64,000 bases of DNA from NCBI GenBank assembly GCA_949825025.1, contig OX463781.1, positions 40,003,150 through 40,067,149 on the forward strand. Reading direction: 5' to 3'. Position numbers and translations under genes: made by a program. Source of the DNA: Siphlonurus alternatus (lineage: Eukaryota > Arthropoda > Insecta > Ephemeroptera > Siphlonuridae). Positions within the stretch are counted from its first letter, which is position 1. The number at the start of each line of letters is the position of its first letter. The notes under the pieces were generated by a model. That model was not told the origin of the DNA. It made no database searches and worked only from the letters and a program-made list of their open reading frames with translations. Positions 22,393-32,349 of this stretch are shown piece after piece.

Positions 22393-22679
22393 TGTAACAG
22401 CTCTTTTTGCTGTACAATAGCTACTCAATTAACTGGGGTTAGATTAACTCATACACGCGATTACCCTAAAATTATTTATTAAACTTCTATTATATACAGG
22501 CAACCGCGCCTGCCTAGCGGCAGACGCACGAGACGCTCGCGCGCTCGTGGCTGGCGTAGGAATCATTACTTGTAACTTTACTTTGCACTGCCTTGCTGGC
22601 TGACTGCAGAGTCTGCAAATTACTAAGCAAAGTCAACGAATGACCTTTGCTCCTTGAGGGGTACAAATAGGAGGTGACA
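22393..22679 (-). repeat. LTR (upstream, 5' LTR)
   Basis: The second copy of the 287-bp LTR, with the same length and sequence as 18105-18391. It is followed on the right by the CTAG target duplication. Confidence 0.93.
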
Positions 22680-22986
22680 CTAGTATACATACAATTGCAA
22701 TAATCAGATGGCAAAAAAAGCACTAAACAATCATTAATAATTAATAATACACACATATCTCGTCAACTCATTTCTATTAGACAATAATTAACCTTTATAT
22801 TAAAAAATATTACATGAATAGGGGACTTCAAATTATGTATTTTTTTGTAATAATTATGTGTTGATATAGGAATAATTTTGTTTCTCTATCTCTCTTTGAA
22901 TAAATAAGCCCCTCTTCCTTTGCTAACTGATCCCTTCCTTCAAAAGTATCAAGTAAACATAAACAGCAAACTCTCCTACACATAAT

Positions 22987-23147
22987 GGGAGCAATTTACG
23001 AAGCAGTTAGCCAGGTTTCTAACAACATTTAGCTTAACCACGTTAACTTAGGTGGTTTAACACGTAAAACATGTATAATAGTTAGTTAAACGTGGTTAAG
23101 CTAATCATGGTTAGAAAACTGGCTAATTTCTTCGTGAATCGCACCTA
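22987..23147. mobile_element. Palindromic MITE, GATTCACGAA family
   Basis: Ends GGGAGCAATTTACGAAGCAG and TTTCTTCGTGAATCGCACC. The interior pairs TTTAGCTTAACCACGTTAAC with GTTAAACGTGGTTAAGCTAA. Confidence 0.75.
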
Positions 23148-23166
23148 ATATCTCCTATACTATCTT

Positions 23167-23310
23167 AGGGATGATTCACGAATGAGTTAACCTTAGAAAT
23201 TAATTCAGTTTTCTCACTTACCGTTGTTAGCGCCAGCCTAATTTAATGACTCTAAACAATATCAATATTTAGTAAGAAACCTAGATAAATTTCTTAGTGA
23301 ATCGCGCTTA
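23167..23310. mobile_element. Palindromic MITE, GATTCACGAA family, diverged
   Basis: Ends AGGGATGATTCACGAATGAG and TTCTTAGTGAATCGCGCT. The interior is diverged and shares TTAGCGCCAGCCTAATT with the fragment at about 7890. It lies 20 bp from its sister at 22987-23147. Confidence 0.65.
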
Positions 23311-24232
23311 TTTTACATGACGGGGAAAAAAATATCTGGAAATTTAATTGATATAATGACGAGATTAGTAATATTTTATTTTCTTATTACTAAAATTATA
23401 ATACAAATGTACTTTTGTTCAGATTTTCTCATATATTTTAAATTATAAAAGTAATTGCTTTACTATATCATTTCTTTTGTAGTTTACTTTTGCACTTAAA
23501 AAAGTCAGCAACGAATATCATGGAGGGGCCTTAGAAAACGCATTCATCAGCCTTTCTTTTACGAAGGGAGAAAATGCGCATATGCTGTTGATCTGAATAT
23601 ATTTGTCAGCTCGATGATCGAAAACTGATATAAATTTGAAGTAAATTTGAAAAGCTATCAATCAAAATTATTATTAAAACCATATTTTATCAAAATTTAT
23701 TTCAAAATTTTTTACCGAAAAAAATCTATCCTGACATTTCCAGATTTAAATGATGCCATGAATGGGAGTTTTACTTTTTAATACCTTAAATTTGTTTATA
23801 AATATAGTATTTAATATAAAAATGTGCTAACTTGATTGTATAATTAAATGTTTTAACACATTAACACTATTAATTTTTGCCCATCAATGGACTGTACAAT
23901 GTAATTACTTTAACATATTTAATTACTATTAATTGAATATATCATCAAGAATAAACATTATATGTGTGTGATTAAATTTTAATTTCAAAATAATATACAC
24001 CACCTCAAAGTTTTAAGTATACTGTTAACTTTGCTGTATAAAATTAAATAATATACGTGTTTAATTTAATTTATGTATATACACATGTGGTATGTATATA
24101 ACACGTAGGAAAAATAGAAGAGCATACTATATTAAATTTATATTCGTATTGGTTAAATTTTAAAGCTATATTTACTACTACACATAAGGTACCAGTATTT
24201 TGTTTAATGCATGACAACTCTGTACACTTGCA

Positions 24233-24275
<43 letters not shown>

Positions 24276-24916
24276 AAAGCTAAAGTTTGACTGATAAAAT
24301 ATTGAAATTTAAGTAAATTTATGAAAATTACTATAGCGCGTTACAACATTAAGCAATATACAATAGCGGATTAAATATATAGAGATATAATATAGAGATT
24401 TGCTGTGATACTAAATTTAAATATGACAATTGAATAAGTAGTTATTCAATTGGCTTGATACTGATATTTTCTTTATTAATATTATTTTTTACTGCATTTG
24501 CAGAATATATTATATCATATATTCATATAATTTTTAAATAAATAAATATGCATAAAAAAGAACTTATAATTAAATTTTACTATTAATAAAAAAATAACAT
24601 ATGATACAAAACGTGCTATATTAAAGAAATGAGTTTAAATTAGTACAGTACACTACGTTATAATAATTATCTCATTTGTAATGCTTTTATAGTTAGAATA
24701 ATAATTATTCAGAGGATGGCAGGGGGGCAAAAGGTTGCTCCCTGCTTGGCATTTAAAAGCAGGTGATGTTGCAGTTGCCGAGAATATGAGAGCGTAAATC
24801 CCGAAGAGAGTTGGAACAAAGTTACCTGCTGAATGGTAATGACTGGCTGGAAAACCAGGCCAGAGAAAATGATGCATGCAATGTACTCTCTGAATCGTTT
24901 TCGTTTTTTGAAAAGA
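23311..24916. other. AT-rich spacer with one GC-richer patch
   Basis: (AT)n occurs at about 24236-24272. 24715-24910 is noticeably less AT-rich, but I recognise no exon, RNA or element end in it. The remainder is low-complexity AT sequence. Confidence 0.5.
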
Positions 24917-25133
24917 AATACTGTCAATGGAGTATCGACCTCAATTTTTTTTTATTGCAGAAATGGATAGAAATTGCTACCTTGATGCCCGGGGACTATT
25001 TAAAAAAAAATTCAATATTTTTTTTTTAAAATACTTCCAGGGCTGTAAAAAATCTGAAAAAATCAAGGTAACATAACTTTGTACCCTCTATCCATTTCTG
25101 CAATAAAAATTTTGAGGTCGATAATCCATTGCA
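24917..25133. mobile_element. Inverted-repeat MITE, 'GGATAGAAGGTGC' family
   Basis: Left end GGAGTATCGACCTCAATTTT with GCAGAAATGGATAGAA. Right end CTCTATCCATTTCTGCA, then TTTTGAGGTCGATAATCC. The centre contains an AAAATCTGAAAAAATC phrase common to the family. No ORF. Confidence 0.75.
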
Positions 25134-25689
25134 TTACCAAGGAAGGGAAGAGATGACTCGTAAATCTGTTAAAGCGGGAAAAAAGTGTGAAATTCTGCTT
25201 AAAAAAATTCTGAAAAAATTGTAATCCTTAGAACCCAGGAATGTATTTCCACAAAAAAACTAGTGAAGTTGTTTAAACATGTGGTTTAAATAGCGGGTTA
25301 TTTCACCTTTTCTCCCCCACCCCCCTTCCCTTGGTATTGCATGTGACAAAAAATCCCTTGGTAAAGCTGTATTTAATTTGCCGATAAATGTAAAAACCTG
25401 TTAAAATGAACACACATTTGCACTATACTTAAAAATCTTGTTAAATTGGATAGATCCAATCCAGTTTTTAAAGGATTCCATGCAAATCTAAAATTTTAGT
25501 AAAAAGTCGTAAGTCTATTATTATCACGAATACAAGAAGAATGCATTAAGTAAGCCGTTTTGGAATTTTCTTCAACCTTTGTATCGTTAATTAATAAAAA
25601 AACAATTTTCGATTGATGTTCAATTTAATTTCTTATTAGTCCGATAGTAAGAAGTGATAAAATAAAATAGAGTTTTCATAATATATAAT

Positions 25690-26202
25690 TTATTTATAGT
25701 TGTTTATAACAAACGTAAACCTAACTGTTGCATAGCAAATATTGTCCCTATTAGTCAACAATTTGAAATAATTGATGTCCTATTTTTCAATAAATGTAGG
25801 ACAGGTCATGTTGTTACAAATTTAACTGATAGTGTTAAAACTGGGCGTCCTGTTAGAGGGCAGGAAGAGGTTGTTAGTTTTATTCCACCGCAAGCTCGTT
25901 TAGAGTTGTATAAGAAGGGCTTCTTTTTAGGTCTGTATCTGAGTGGAATAAGTTGCTTTGTAATGAAAAAGTATATTATGTTAAACAATTTCCTTCTCTT
26001 CTTAAAAATTATTATATTGTTAAAAATAGTTAGTAATATAAGTTTGACCCTGGCTTTTTGCCTTAGTATAAATGTTGATATATATTTTTGCAGGTTTGCA
26101 GCCACTTAATTATGATATGGTGCTCTATTGTGCCTTGCTTGCTACCCTCACCCATTATTTGTTTATATATTGTAAGTACCTTGGGTGAAATAAATAAATA
26201 AA
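25690..26202 (+). pseudogene. 3' end of a second, different LINE (reverse transcriptase C-terminus), frameshifted
   Basis: The + strand encodes a reverse-transcriptase tail: RTGHVVTNLTDSVKTGRPVR, then IPPQARLELYKKGFF. After a one-base shift in a T run near 25927 it continues FRSVSEWNKLLCNEKVYYVK and QFPSLLKNYYI to a stop near 26032. The pattern 'R..R...IPP.R...Y.KS FF.R....WN.L' is the usual end of Jockey/CR1-type ORF2. The sequence differs from the LINE at 32-38 kb. A 3' UTR and AAATA repeats (about 26183-26202) close it. Confidence 0.7.
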
Positions 26203-26399
26203 ATTATATGATTCGTGTGTACAATTAATACATTAAAAAAAGTATGCAGCTAGTTCAATTCAAAATATTTACCATCAAATACAAGCTGAATATGTTTACT
26301 TTATTTTTTAAATTGCCAATTTCACATCTTTAAACTGAAATATTTATAGCTGTGAATACTATTTAAGAACAAGATTTTAGTGGGGAAAAAAAAAATAAA

Positions 26400-26605
26400 A
26401 ATATTTTCTGGACTGAAAAAAAAAAACAAAAAAAAAAAACAGAGTATACCCTGCATGTATTTATTCCTGCAATAAAAATTTCATGAATTTTAAGAGATTC
26501 AGTTACCTGTCTTACTCTACGTGAGTTCCAAATCTTGGTGCTCAAGTCTGCAAGTACCTTGAATGTTTTATTGACGCGTCTGCGCGTGTCAGACATAACA
26601 GCAGC
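26400..26605 (-). pseudogene. Possible reverse transcriptase fragment beside a MITE half-copy
   Basis: The - strand at about 26605-26470 reads DTRRRVNKTFKVLADLSTKI, WNSRRVRQV and LKIHEIF. This resembles the thumb region of RTE/Jockey-type reverse transcriptases (RRI...A...L...IW.SR.....TK.KIY). The match is short and from memory. 26400-26490 overlaps a degraded half of the 'GGATAGAAGGTGC' MITE family. Confidence 0.35.
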
Positions 26606-28318
26606 TTTGTCACTGCCACACGTGTGTCGTCGCAGTGCGCACATTCCTCCTCGTGCAGGGATGTTCTTTGTATCCCATAACCATTACTCATATATTATCT
26701 TTGGAATTTATTACCTCTCCTTTTATTTTATTTCAATCAGTTGTTTAAATATAAAAAATAGCTGTTTTTAATGTCCTATATAACACTATCTTTGTTCCTT
26801 TAAAACAAAACCATGGCATTTTTTTATGACATATTTGGAAAGTGGGCCTCGGAGTTTCATGTTTGTTTGTTGTTTTTTTTTCATTTTTATTTTCTAACAA
26901 TCTGGAAAATTTCAAATCTGTCAGCAAAACACTGTGACGTCATAGTCATGTGAATATTTGCAAGCTTAGGGAAAGACATTACATGAATATGACGTCACAC
27001 CGTTTTTTTAGCATGCACTCTTGAAGAGGATTCAAAACATAAAGGGAGGAATTCACAAAGAAATCCACGTTTCTTACTAATTCACATTTAATATACAATA
27101 TTATTTGTGTATAATATATTATAGTAATAAAAAAAGAAGATAAATTAATAATTACGTATAAAATTTGAATTCATATTTTCTGTAAATATTTAAATCATAC
27201 AGTTTATTATTTATTTTACTTCAATAATATTTAGAACATTCATTAACAAAGTAGTAAAAATTTTATGGCTTGTTATTAAATTAATTTAATTACTATGCAT
27301 TTTACATGATTTTACTGTTTCGCTGAAAATTTGCATTTTATATTAATGCTTTGCATTATTATTGCGAGGGGTTAGAAACTACCCAATCAAGCATCTTTTA
27401 AATCGGGGAAAAGAACTTTACAAAAGGAAAGAAAAGTTACCAACAATGGAAAATAATTGGCAATGTTGATCATCTTATGCAATTAAAATTATTTGTAGCT
27501 TCAAAATGAACTGACAACATGAATAACAGGCAGGCAATTGCATAAATATTTGTTTCAACTTTATTTACATAATTATATTTTACGTAATTATGTTATAAAT
27601 GCACTAAAATTCATTTAATTTTTAGTTTGTGAATTTTAATTTTGGACACACTGTAGGAAAAAAAAAATTGAGTTTCTACATGCTGAATAGAATATTGCTT
27701 AAACTTTTCTTTCAAAAGGTGTGAATTTAGAAATTTTGTGTAAACCTAAAAAAAAAAAACTGTATACGCTAGCCATGCTGGAGGGTACAGTTTTAGTCTA
27801 AAATTGTGAAACACTGGGGTTCATCATCTCATAAATTATGAATCATGCAGCCAGTAAAAATTAAAAAATACAAATTTCATCATTACAAATTTCTTCTAAA
27901 AATACAAATGAAGAAATTTGTATTTTTAACTTAAATATTTTTTACTGAAAAGGTAAATAACAACACTGCAGCACTTCAGCATAAATTTCTGTTGCTTACG
28001 AAAGTTCATTCTTTGAATTTTTAATTTTTTTTTTCATTGAAAACTTAATTATTATCAACATAAATTAAATTAAGGTCGCTCTCTTACAAAATAAAAACAT
28101 TTTTAAAATTACTAAAACATTTTGAAAAAATTCTCCTGTGAGGGGAAAAAAATTCAAATAGCATTTTGAGGTTTAAATTTTAACCTGAATATTTTTAGAA
28201 ATTTAATTACAAAAAAGAGTTTACTACTAAAATTGTTTCAGTTATGTTTAACTAATTCACTTAAATAACAATTTAGTTAATACATCTTCATTTAAGATGG
28301 CATAATTTAATTTACATG
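26606..28318. other. AT-rich spacer
   Basis: No gene is recognised. An ACGTCATAGTCATGTGAATAT / CATGAATATGACGT inverted pair lies at about 26936-26997, and a degraded GATTCACAAAG-like fragment at about 27050-27090. Confidence 0.5.
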
Positions 28319-28468
28319 AGGTCTGTCCGTAAACCTTGCTAAGAGAGTACACCTTATCTACACTTTCTTACTCCAGCTCAGAGGGTGGAGTTGCAGTACA
28401 AATGACGTCACGTTTTTTGTTCGTAAACGTGCTCAGAGTACACCGAGTAGGGTTTGCAAACGGACCTA
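28319..28468. mobile_element. MITE of about 150 bp related to 5332-5446
   Basis: The ends AGGTCTGTCCGTAAACC and GGTTTGCAAACGGACCT are imperfect inverted complements, and the outer 14 bp resemble the element at 5332-5446. A short open frame crosses it but shows no domain. Confidence 0.6.
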
Positions 28469-28589
28469 TAGTAAGTTATTCACATTCATCAAACAAAAAT
28501 CGGGCTCAAAATTCTATTCATAAATTTTTTTACATGGATACACCTCTATTAGTTTGAAGCTCAATACGGGGTGATGAGTAAGAATAAGG

Positions 28590-28830
28590 GTGATAAATAA
28601 TGGTGGTAATGGCCTGTTATAAGTCCTAGCATTCACTGAGGTGAGACTGAGGGATCCGTGGAAACCTTAGTCAGGATGGACATCTCTATTTATTTTTAGA
28701 CAAATTTATCCAAGGGAGGGAGCAGTGTATTTTTTTACTAGAAATGGTCACTCATCCAAGTACTAACCACGCTCGACGTAGCTTGATATCGGTGATCTAA
28801 CGAGAACCGGTCAATGCACTGCGCTAACTT
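28590..28830 (-). mobile_element. SINE with a 5S-rRNA-like head
   Basis: Read on the - strand, 28825-28811 looks like a tRNA A-box (TTAGCGCAGTGCATTGACC). 28811-28746 resembles the internal control region of 5S rRNA (CGGTTCTCGTTAGATCACCG, then GTGGTTAGTACTTGGATGAG), with about nine differences in 65 bases from a typical insect 5S. The body at 28690-28600 (CATCCTGACTAAGGTTTCCA, then CCCTCAGTCTCA) is the core shared with tRNA-headed SINEs at 61770-62110 and 45924-46195. It is not an intact 5S gene, since both 5S ends are missing. Confidence 0.7.
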
Positions 28831-30211
28831 AAACTTTCTGGCTCTTCGTGAACCTGACCTAGTCTCAGACCAAAACCTAAACCTATTTTGTATGTTAAAT
28901 GTTAACATTAATTGTTAGAGAAATTAAACTACCTTGACTAATCTCCATCATCTTGATCACATTGTTATAACAAGTGTTTACAGTTTACTCTGCAGCGTGA
29001 AGCAGACAATTAGATCGGAGGATGACAATACAAAACAACAATAGGTACGGCGTGAATGACGCCTCTAATCTCCCAGGTGTTACCAACACATGTGATGGAG
29101 GCTTGCCACGCTAATTAGACCTATTGAACGGATCGTGGATTAAAACAACATCGTAATTAACTGAAAATCATATATATATATATATATATCGTGTAACCCT
29201 AAAAAAATAATTTAACGTAATAATATTTACATTTACTGTCATGAAGACTCATGATGGTATTAAAAATTATTATCTGAATAATAATTGTTTTACATTTTAA
29301 AATTATATTTGTATTAGGCTTAAGGATTGTAGCCACTAAAAAGAAAAACAAAACGGAAAAATAGTTGTGATTTGCTACAATCCACATTGTAAAAGAAGTG
29401 TTGTTTATTTTTGGGTCAAATAAATAAATAAAATTAATAAATAAATGTTAATTGGCTGATGCGCTACCGCTAACATATACGATCAATTTATAATAATCTC
29501 GTTTATTATCGTATATTTGACCCGTTCTGATTCACATTTTAAATTTTCTTGATAATTAATAAAAAGAGAAAACTTATAAATTGAATGGTTTAATTTTATT
29601 TGTTAGAATGTACTTTATATTATATTTTAGTATACAATAGATGTACGTATAGAATAAATATGCATATTAAAATGTAGTTTTTTGTGATTGTGTCATGGCT
29701 TTAAGAAACAATATACTACTAGTTGCTTTGTGTAACAAAGCCATGCTATATTATATCACATACCAAAGTGTAGTAGAAATATATCCTTTGAATTAATTAG
29801 CTAAGAAGCGTGCAAAATGTTATTAATTATATTACTAATTATATAATGTTACTGATAATATCAAATATTAATTTAGAGTGAGATCAAATTTCTCTAAGAT
29901 ATACTTGTAAGGCGTTATAAACTGAATATTAATTAATAACATTGATATTCCTCCCCCACTTAAAATAAAAGTCTGCATGTGAACAAATATAATGAAACAA
30001 TTCAATTCAATTTATTTTATTCGTCTAATTCCAGATACATTTTAGTAACATTGCAGTTAGTTGACAATCGTTTCATGCATAAAATTTTAATGCATCCAGC
30101 TTTAAAATGCAATGGAGCCTAATAAAATTGACGCACGAAATGCGCGCGTGTCTTATCCTGTGTAAATAATCCTTGGTGTCATGTATTAAATCGTCTTGTC
30201 TTTGCCCCCAG
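28831..30211. other. Spacer upstream of the first channel exon seen
   Basis: 28831-28865 is a piece of the SINE 3' tail (AACTTTCTGGCTCTTCGTGA). The remainder holds (TA)n at about 29169-29188, a small CATGGCTTT/AAAGCCATG hairpin at about 29695-29755, and a pyrimidine-rich stretch before the splice acceptor. I could not find the exon coding S1. Confidence 0.5.
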
Positions 30212-30432
30212 GTACTTTTTCTTGGTGGTATACTCGCTAGAGATGGTGATCAAGTCGGTGGCCAAGGGTTTCATTCTGCAGAAGTACACGTACCTTCGCA
30301 ACCCGTGGAACTGGCTCGACTTCGTAGTCATTACCTCGGGGTACGCCACCATGGGTATGGACGTGGGTAACCTGGCTGGCCTGAGAACCTTCCGCGTCCT
30401 TCGAGCCCTCAAGACAGTCTCCATCATGCCCG
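30212..30432 (+). CDS. NaCP60E: Sodium-channel-family exon: domain I S2-S4 (DSC1/Nav2-like)
   Basis: This 221-bp exon follows a pyrimidine-rich acceptor (TTTGCCCCCAG) and ends at a consensus donor (GTAAGT). It starts on the third base of a codon and ends on the first. It encodes [20 protein letters not shown], then [20 protein letters not shown], and the S4 voltage sensor [18 protein letters not shown] with Arg/Lys at every third position. The [10 protein letters not shown] stretch and the KTVSIMPG ending match Drosophila DSC1 (NaCP60E); para has an ALAYVTMGI stretch and KTVAIVPG. DSC1-type channels are insect Nav2-lineage cation channels in neuronal membranes, reported to be calcium-selective. 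The identification is from memory of family sequences, but the match is very strong. Confidence 0.93.
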
Positions 30433-30509
30433 GTAAGTCCCTGACCATTTTAATACGTTTTTTATTTGTTTTTAAATAAAATTCAAATGTTTCAAACTTG
30501 AAGCCAATA

Positions 30510-30789
30510 GAGGCTTCACGTGAGTGCGCCCGCGATGCGTAACTGTTGCCACTAAGGTATATCTTGCACTTGAAAATGAAACAAAATATTTTTCAACTTT
30601 TCTCGGTTATAAATTAATAAAAAATCTTAATCTTGAATTATCTACTGTATTTTTCATTTTGGACCAAATTTCCGTAAAGGAATGTTCCCAAAAAAATTTA
30701 TTCTTAGTGAAAAATCAAATTCAATTTTTTTTTTTTTTACATAGGTTTAGATAGGATGGTGGAAACACCGAAAAATCAGTTGAAGCCTC
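30510..30789. mobile_element. 280-bp MITE-like element, 77 bp after the exon donor
   Basis: The ends GAGGCTTCA and TGAAGCCTC form a 9-bp inverted repeat. The body (CTTTTCTCGGTTATAAAT, TCTTGAATTATCTACT, TTCCGTAAAG) is homologous to 8427-8701. It begins 77 bp after the splice donor of the S2-S4 exon. Confidence 0.7.
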
Positions 30790-32132
30790 CACAAAGGGTT
30801 CTCCGGCAGAAAATTGTCCCCTTTAAGATGGCACTATATAATAGAAAATTGGGATTTTGTCTCATTAAAATTTAAAGGGATTCATTTGAAAACATCTACT
30901 AGCCACCATTTTGGGAGTCTTTTGATTTTGAATAAAAAATTGTTCCAATTATTACCAAGAATTAATAATTATATTATATAATTATAATAATTTTTCAATA
31001 ATTTTATGGCAGAGCAGCAATTTCGACTGTGTTTTTACATACTATAGATAAGAAGATAAGACGGTGGGAATTAACACCGCAATAATAATCTGTCTTGACT
31101 CTATGGTAAAATGAAACAGTTGATGATACTACAAACGTTTAAATCCAAGATTTTTCAGATTTTAAAATCAATTTCAATTAAGGATTACAACTAAAATTGA
31201 TGAATATAAAAATTTTATTACATAATATGACTTCCAGGATTTTAAAGGTTGAAAATTTTAAAAACTCATATTTTATTTTTTTTTTTCTTACTTCCCCTTC
31301 CATTGAGAAGTTTGGCTTAAATTTTAATATATAAGCCACAAATTTCTGTTCGGCTTGAGTGTTTTAAAAATGTTAAAAGTCATAATAAATTATTAAGATT
31401 TATGCACTGATAGTAATAATACCATCTACAATAAAAATATAAAAACTTAGGCTTATTGTAGAGTAAATTTTTAGATATTCGTAAAAATTGCAGCTACAAT
31501 GTGACTTTTGACTTGATTTAAATATGTATTTAAAAAAAATAACAAACTTTGTATAATTATTACTGCAGTAAAATTTAAAAAAGTATAATAATGTATTTGG
31601 ACAAAAAACACAGTAACTTAAGATTACTTTTTTATTCATACACTTATAAATATGTTATAAGAATTGGCTCATGTTACTTTTACGATCTGTAATGACATGG
31701 TATAAAATAGATATTTCTAACAGAGTGCGATATATTGGTAAAACATGAAGACAAAAAAATAAGCCGGCTATTTGAGATTGTAGTGAAAAGTTATTACTTT
31801 TAATATCTCCAACTCTGCTAGCAAGATATTCGAAAATGAAAGGTATAAAAATGTGAAATGTTCTATTTATTGGAAGCAATTGTTAGATTTAATACAATTG
31901 TTGAATACAGTGCATTGTTTGCATTGAAAAGTTGACAAAAAATTGTTCAGTCGTGATTTTGAAAAAAAAAAAAAAAAAAATGTTAACATTTATAAAAATA
32001 AAATACAGTAATGGGCGCATTTCATTTATCTTTACGATTAAATGAAATAATGAATGCATATAATATAAAAGTTATATTTTCTTTACACATTTAATTAATT
32101 AATTAATTAATTAATTAATTAATTAATTAATT
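30790..32132. other. AT-rich intronic spacer with a (TTAA)n run
   Basis: No gene is recognised. A run of about ten TTAA units (about 32092-32132) directly precedes the LINE 5' end and may be its insertion site. Poly(A) lies at 31961-31980. Confidence 0.6.
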
Positions 32133-32349
32133 ATAATTCGGATGGCCGCCGCCAGGGTCGGGATCCAAATTTCAGTCCGTGTATTTTAGAGAAAAAAGTA
32201 TGTAAAATCGTTATATTTAATGCTAAAATTGTGATCAGTTTATATGTTAATAAAAGAAGTCGTACAGTGAGTGTTATCTTCGTTATAAATACAGTGTAAG
32301 TTAGTGAAAACTTAAGTGCATCATTCTTACGAAGAAACAACACACAAAA

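Larger units (their letters stand above)
18105..22679 (-). mobile_element. Non-autonomous (non-coding) LTR retrotransposon, LARD-like
   Basis: Two 287-bp direct repeats bound a 4.0-kb interior, flanked by a 4-bp duplication CTAG (18101-18104 and 22680-22683). On the - strand the LTR runs TGTCACC...TGTTACA. Next to the upstream LTR, a primer-binding site TGGTGTCAGAAGTGGGAT (22390-22373) complements the 3' end of an insect-type tRNA-Leu. Before the downstream LTR is a purine tract GCAGGGGGAG (about 18405-18396). The interior is AT-rich and lacks gag, protease, reverse transcriptase and integrase, so it must be mobilised by another element, probably Ty3/Gypsy-like given the 4-bp duplication and primer site. 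The apparently identical LTRs point to a young insertion. Confidence 0.88.
17966..22744. mobile_element. Older hairpin element split by an LTR retrotransposon
   Basis: The left arm (17966-18055) reads ATTAATGATTGTTTAGTGC, then ATCTGATTATTGCA, GTATGTATAC and AACCATTCTGGAGAAA. Its inverted complement begins at 18074 (TTTCTCCAGAATGGTTTGAT), is cut at 18104, and resumes at 22680 (CTAGTATACATACAATTGCA), ending ACAATCATTAATAATT. The insert at 18105-22679 lies in the right arm with a CTAG target duplication, so the hairpin is older. It encodes nothing. Confidence 0.85.

Noticed and set aside
22987..23310. CRISPR-like or other array of spaced repeats
   Set aside because: The units are palindromic, diverged and only two in number, in animal DNA. 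They are MITE copies.
24715..24910. Possible exon in a GC-richer patch
   Set aside because: No frame shows a known family and no convincing acceptor-donor pair brackets it.
28746..28811. A functional 5S rRNA gene
   Set aside because: Only the internal control region is alignable. The 5' and 3' parts that pair in the 5S terminal helix are absent and a SINE core follows.
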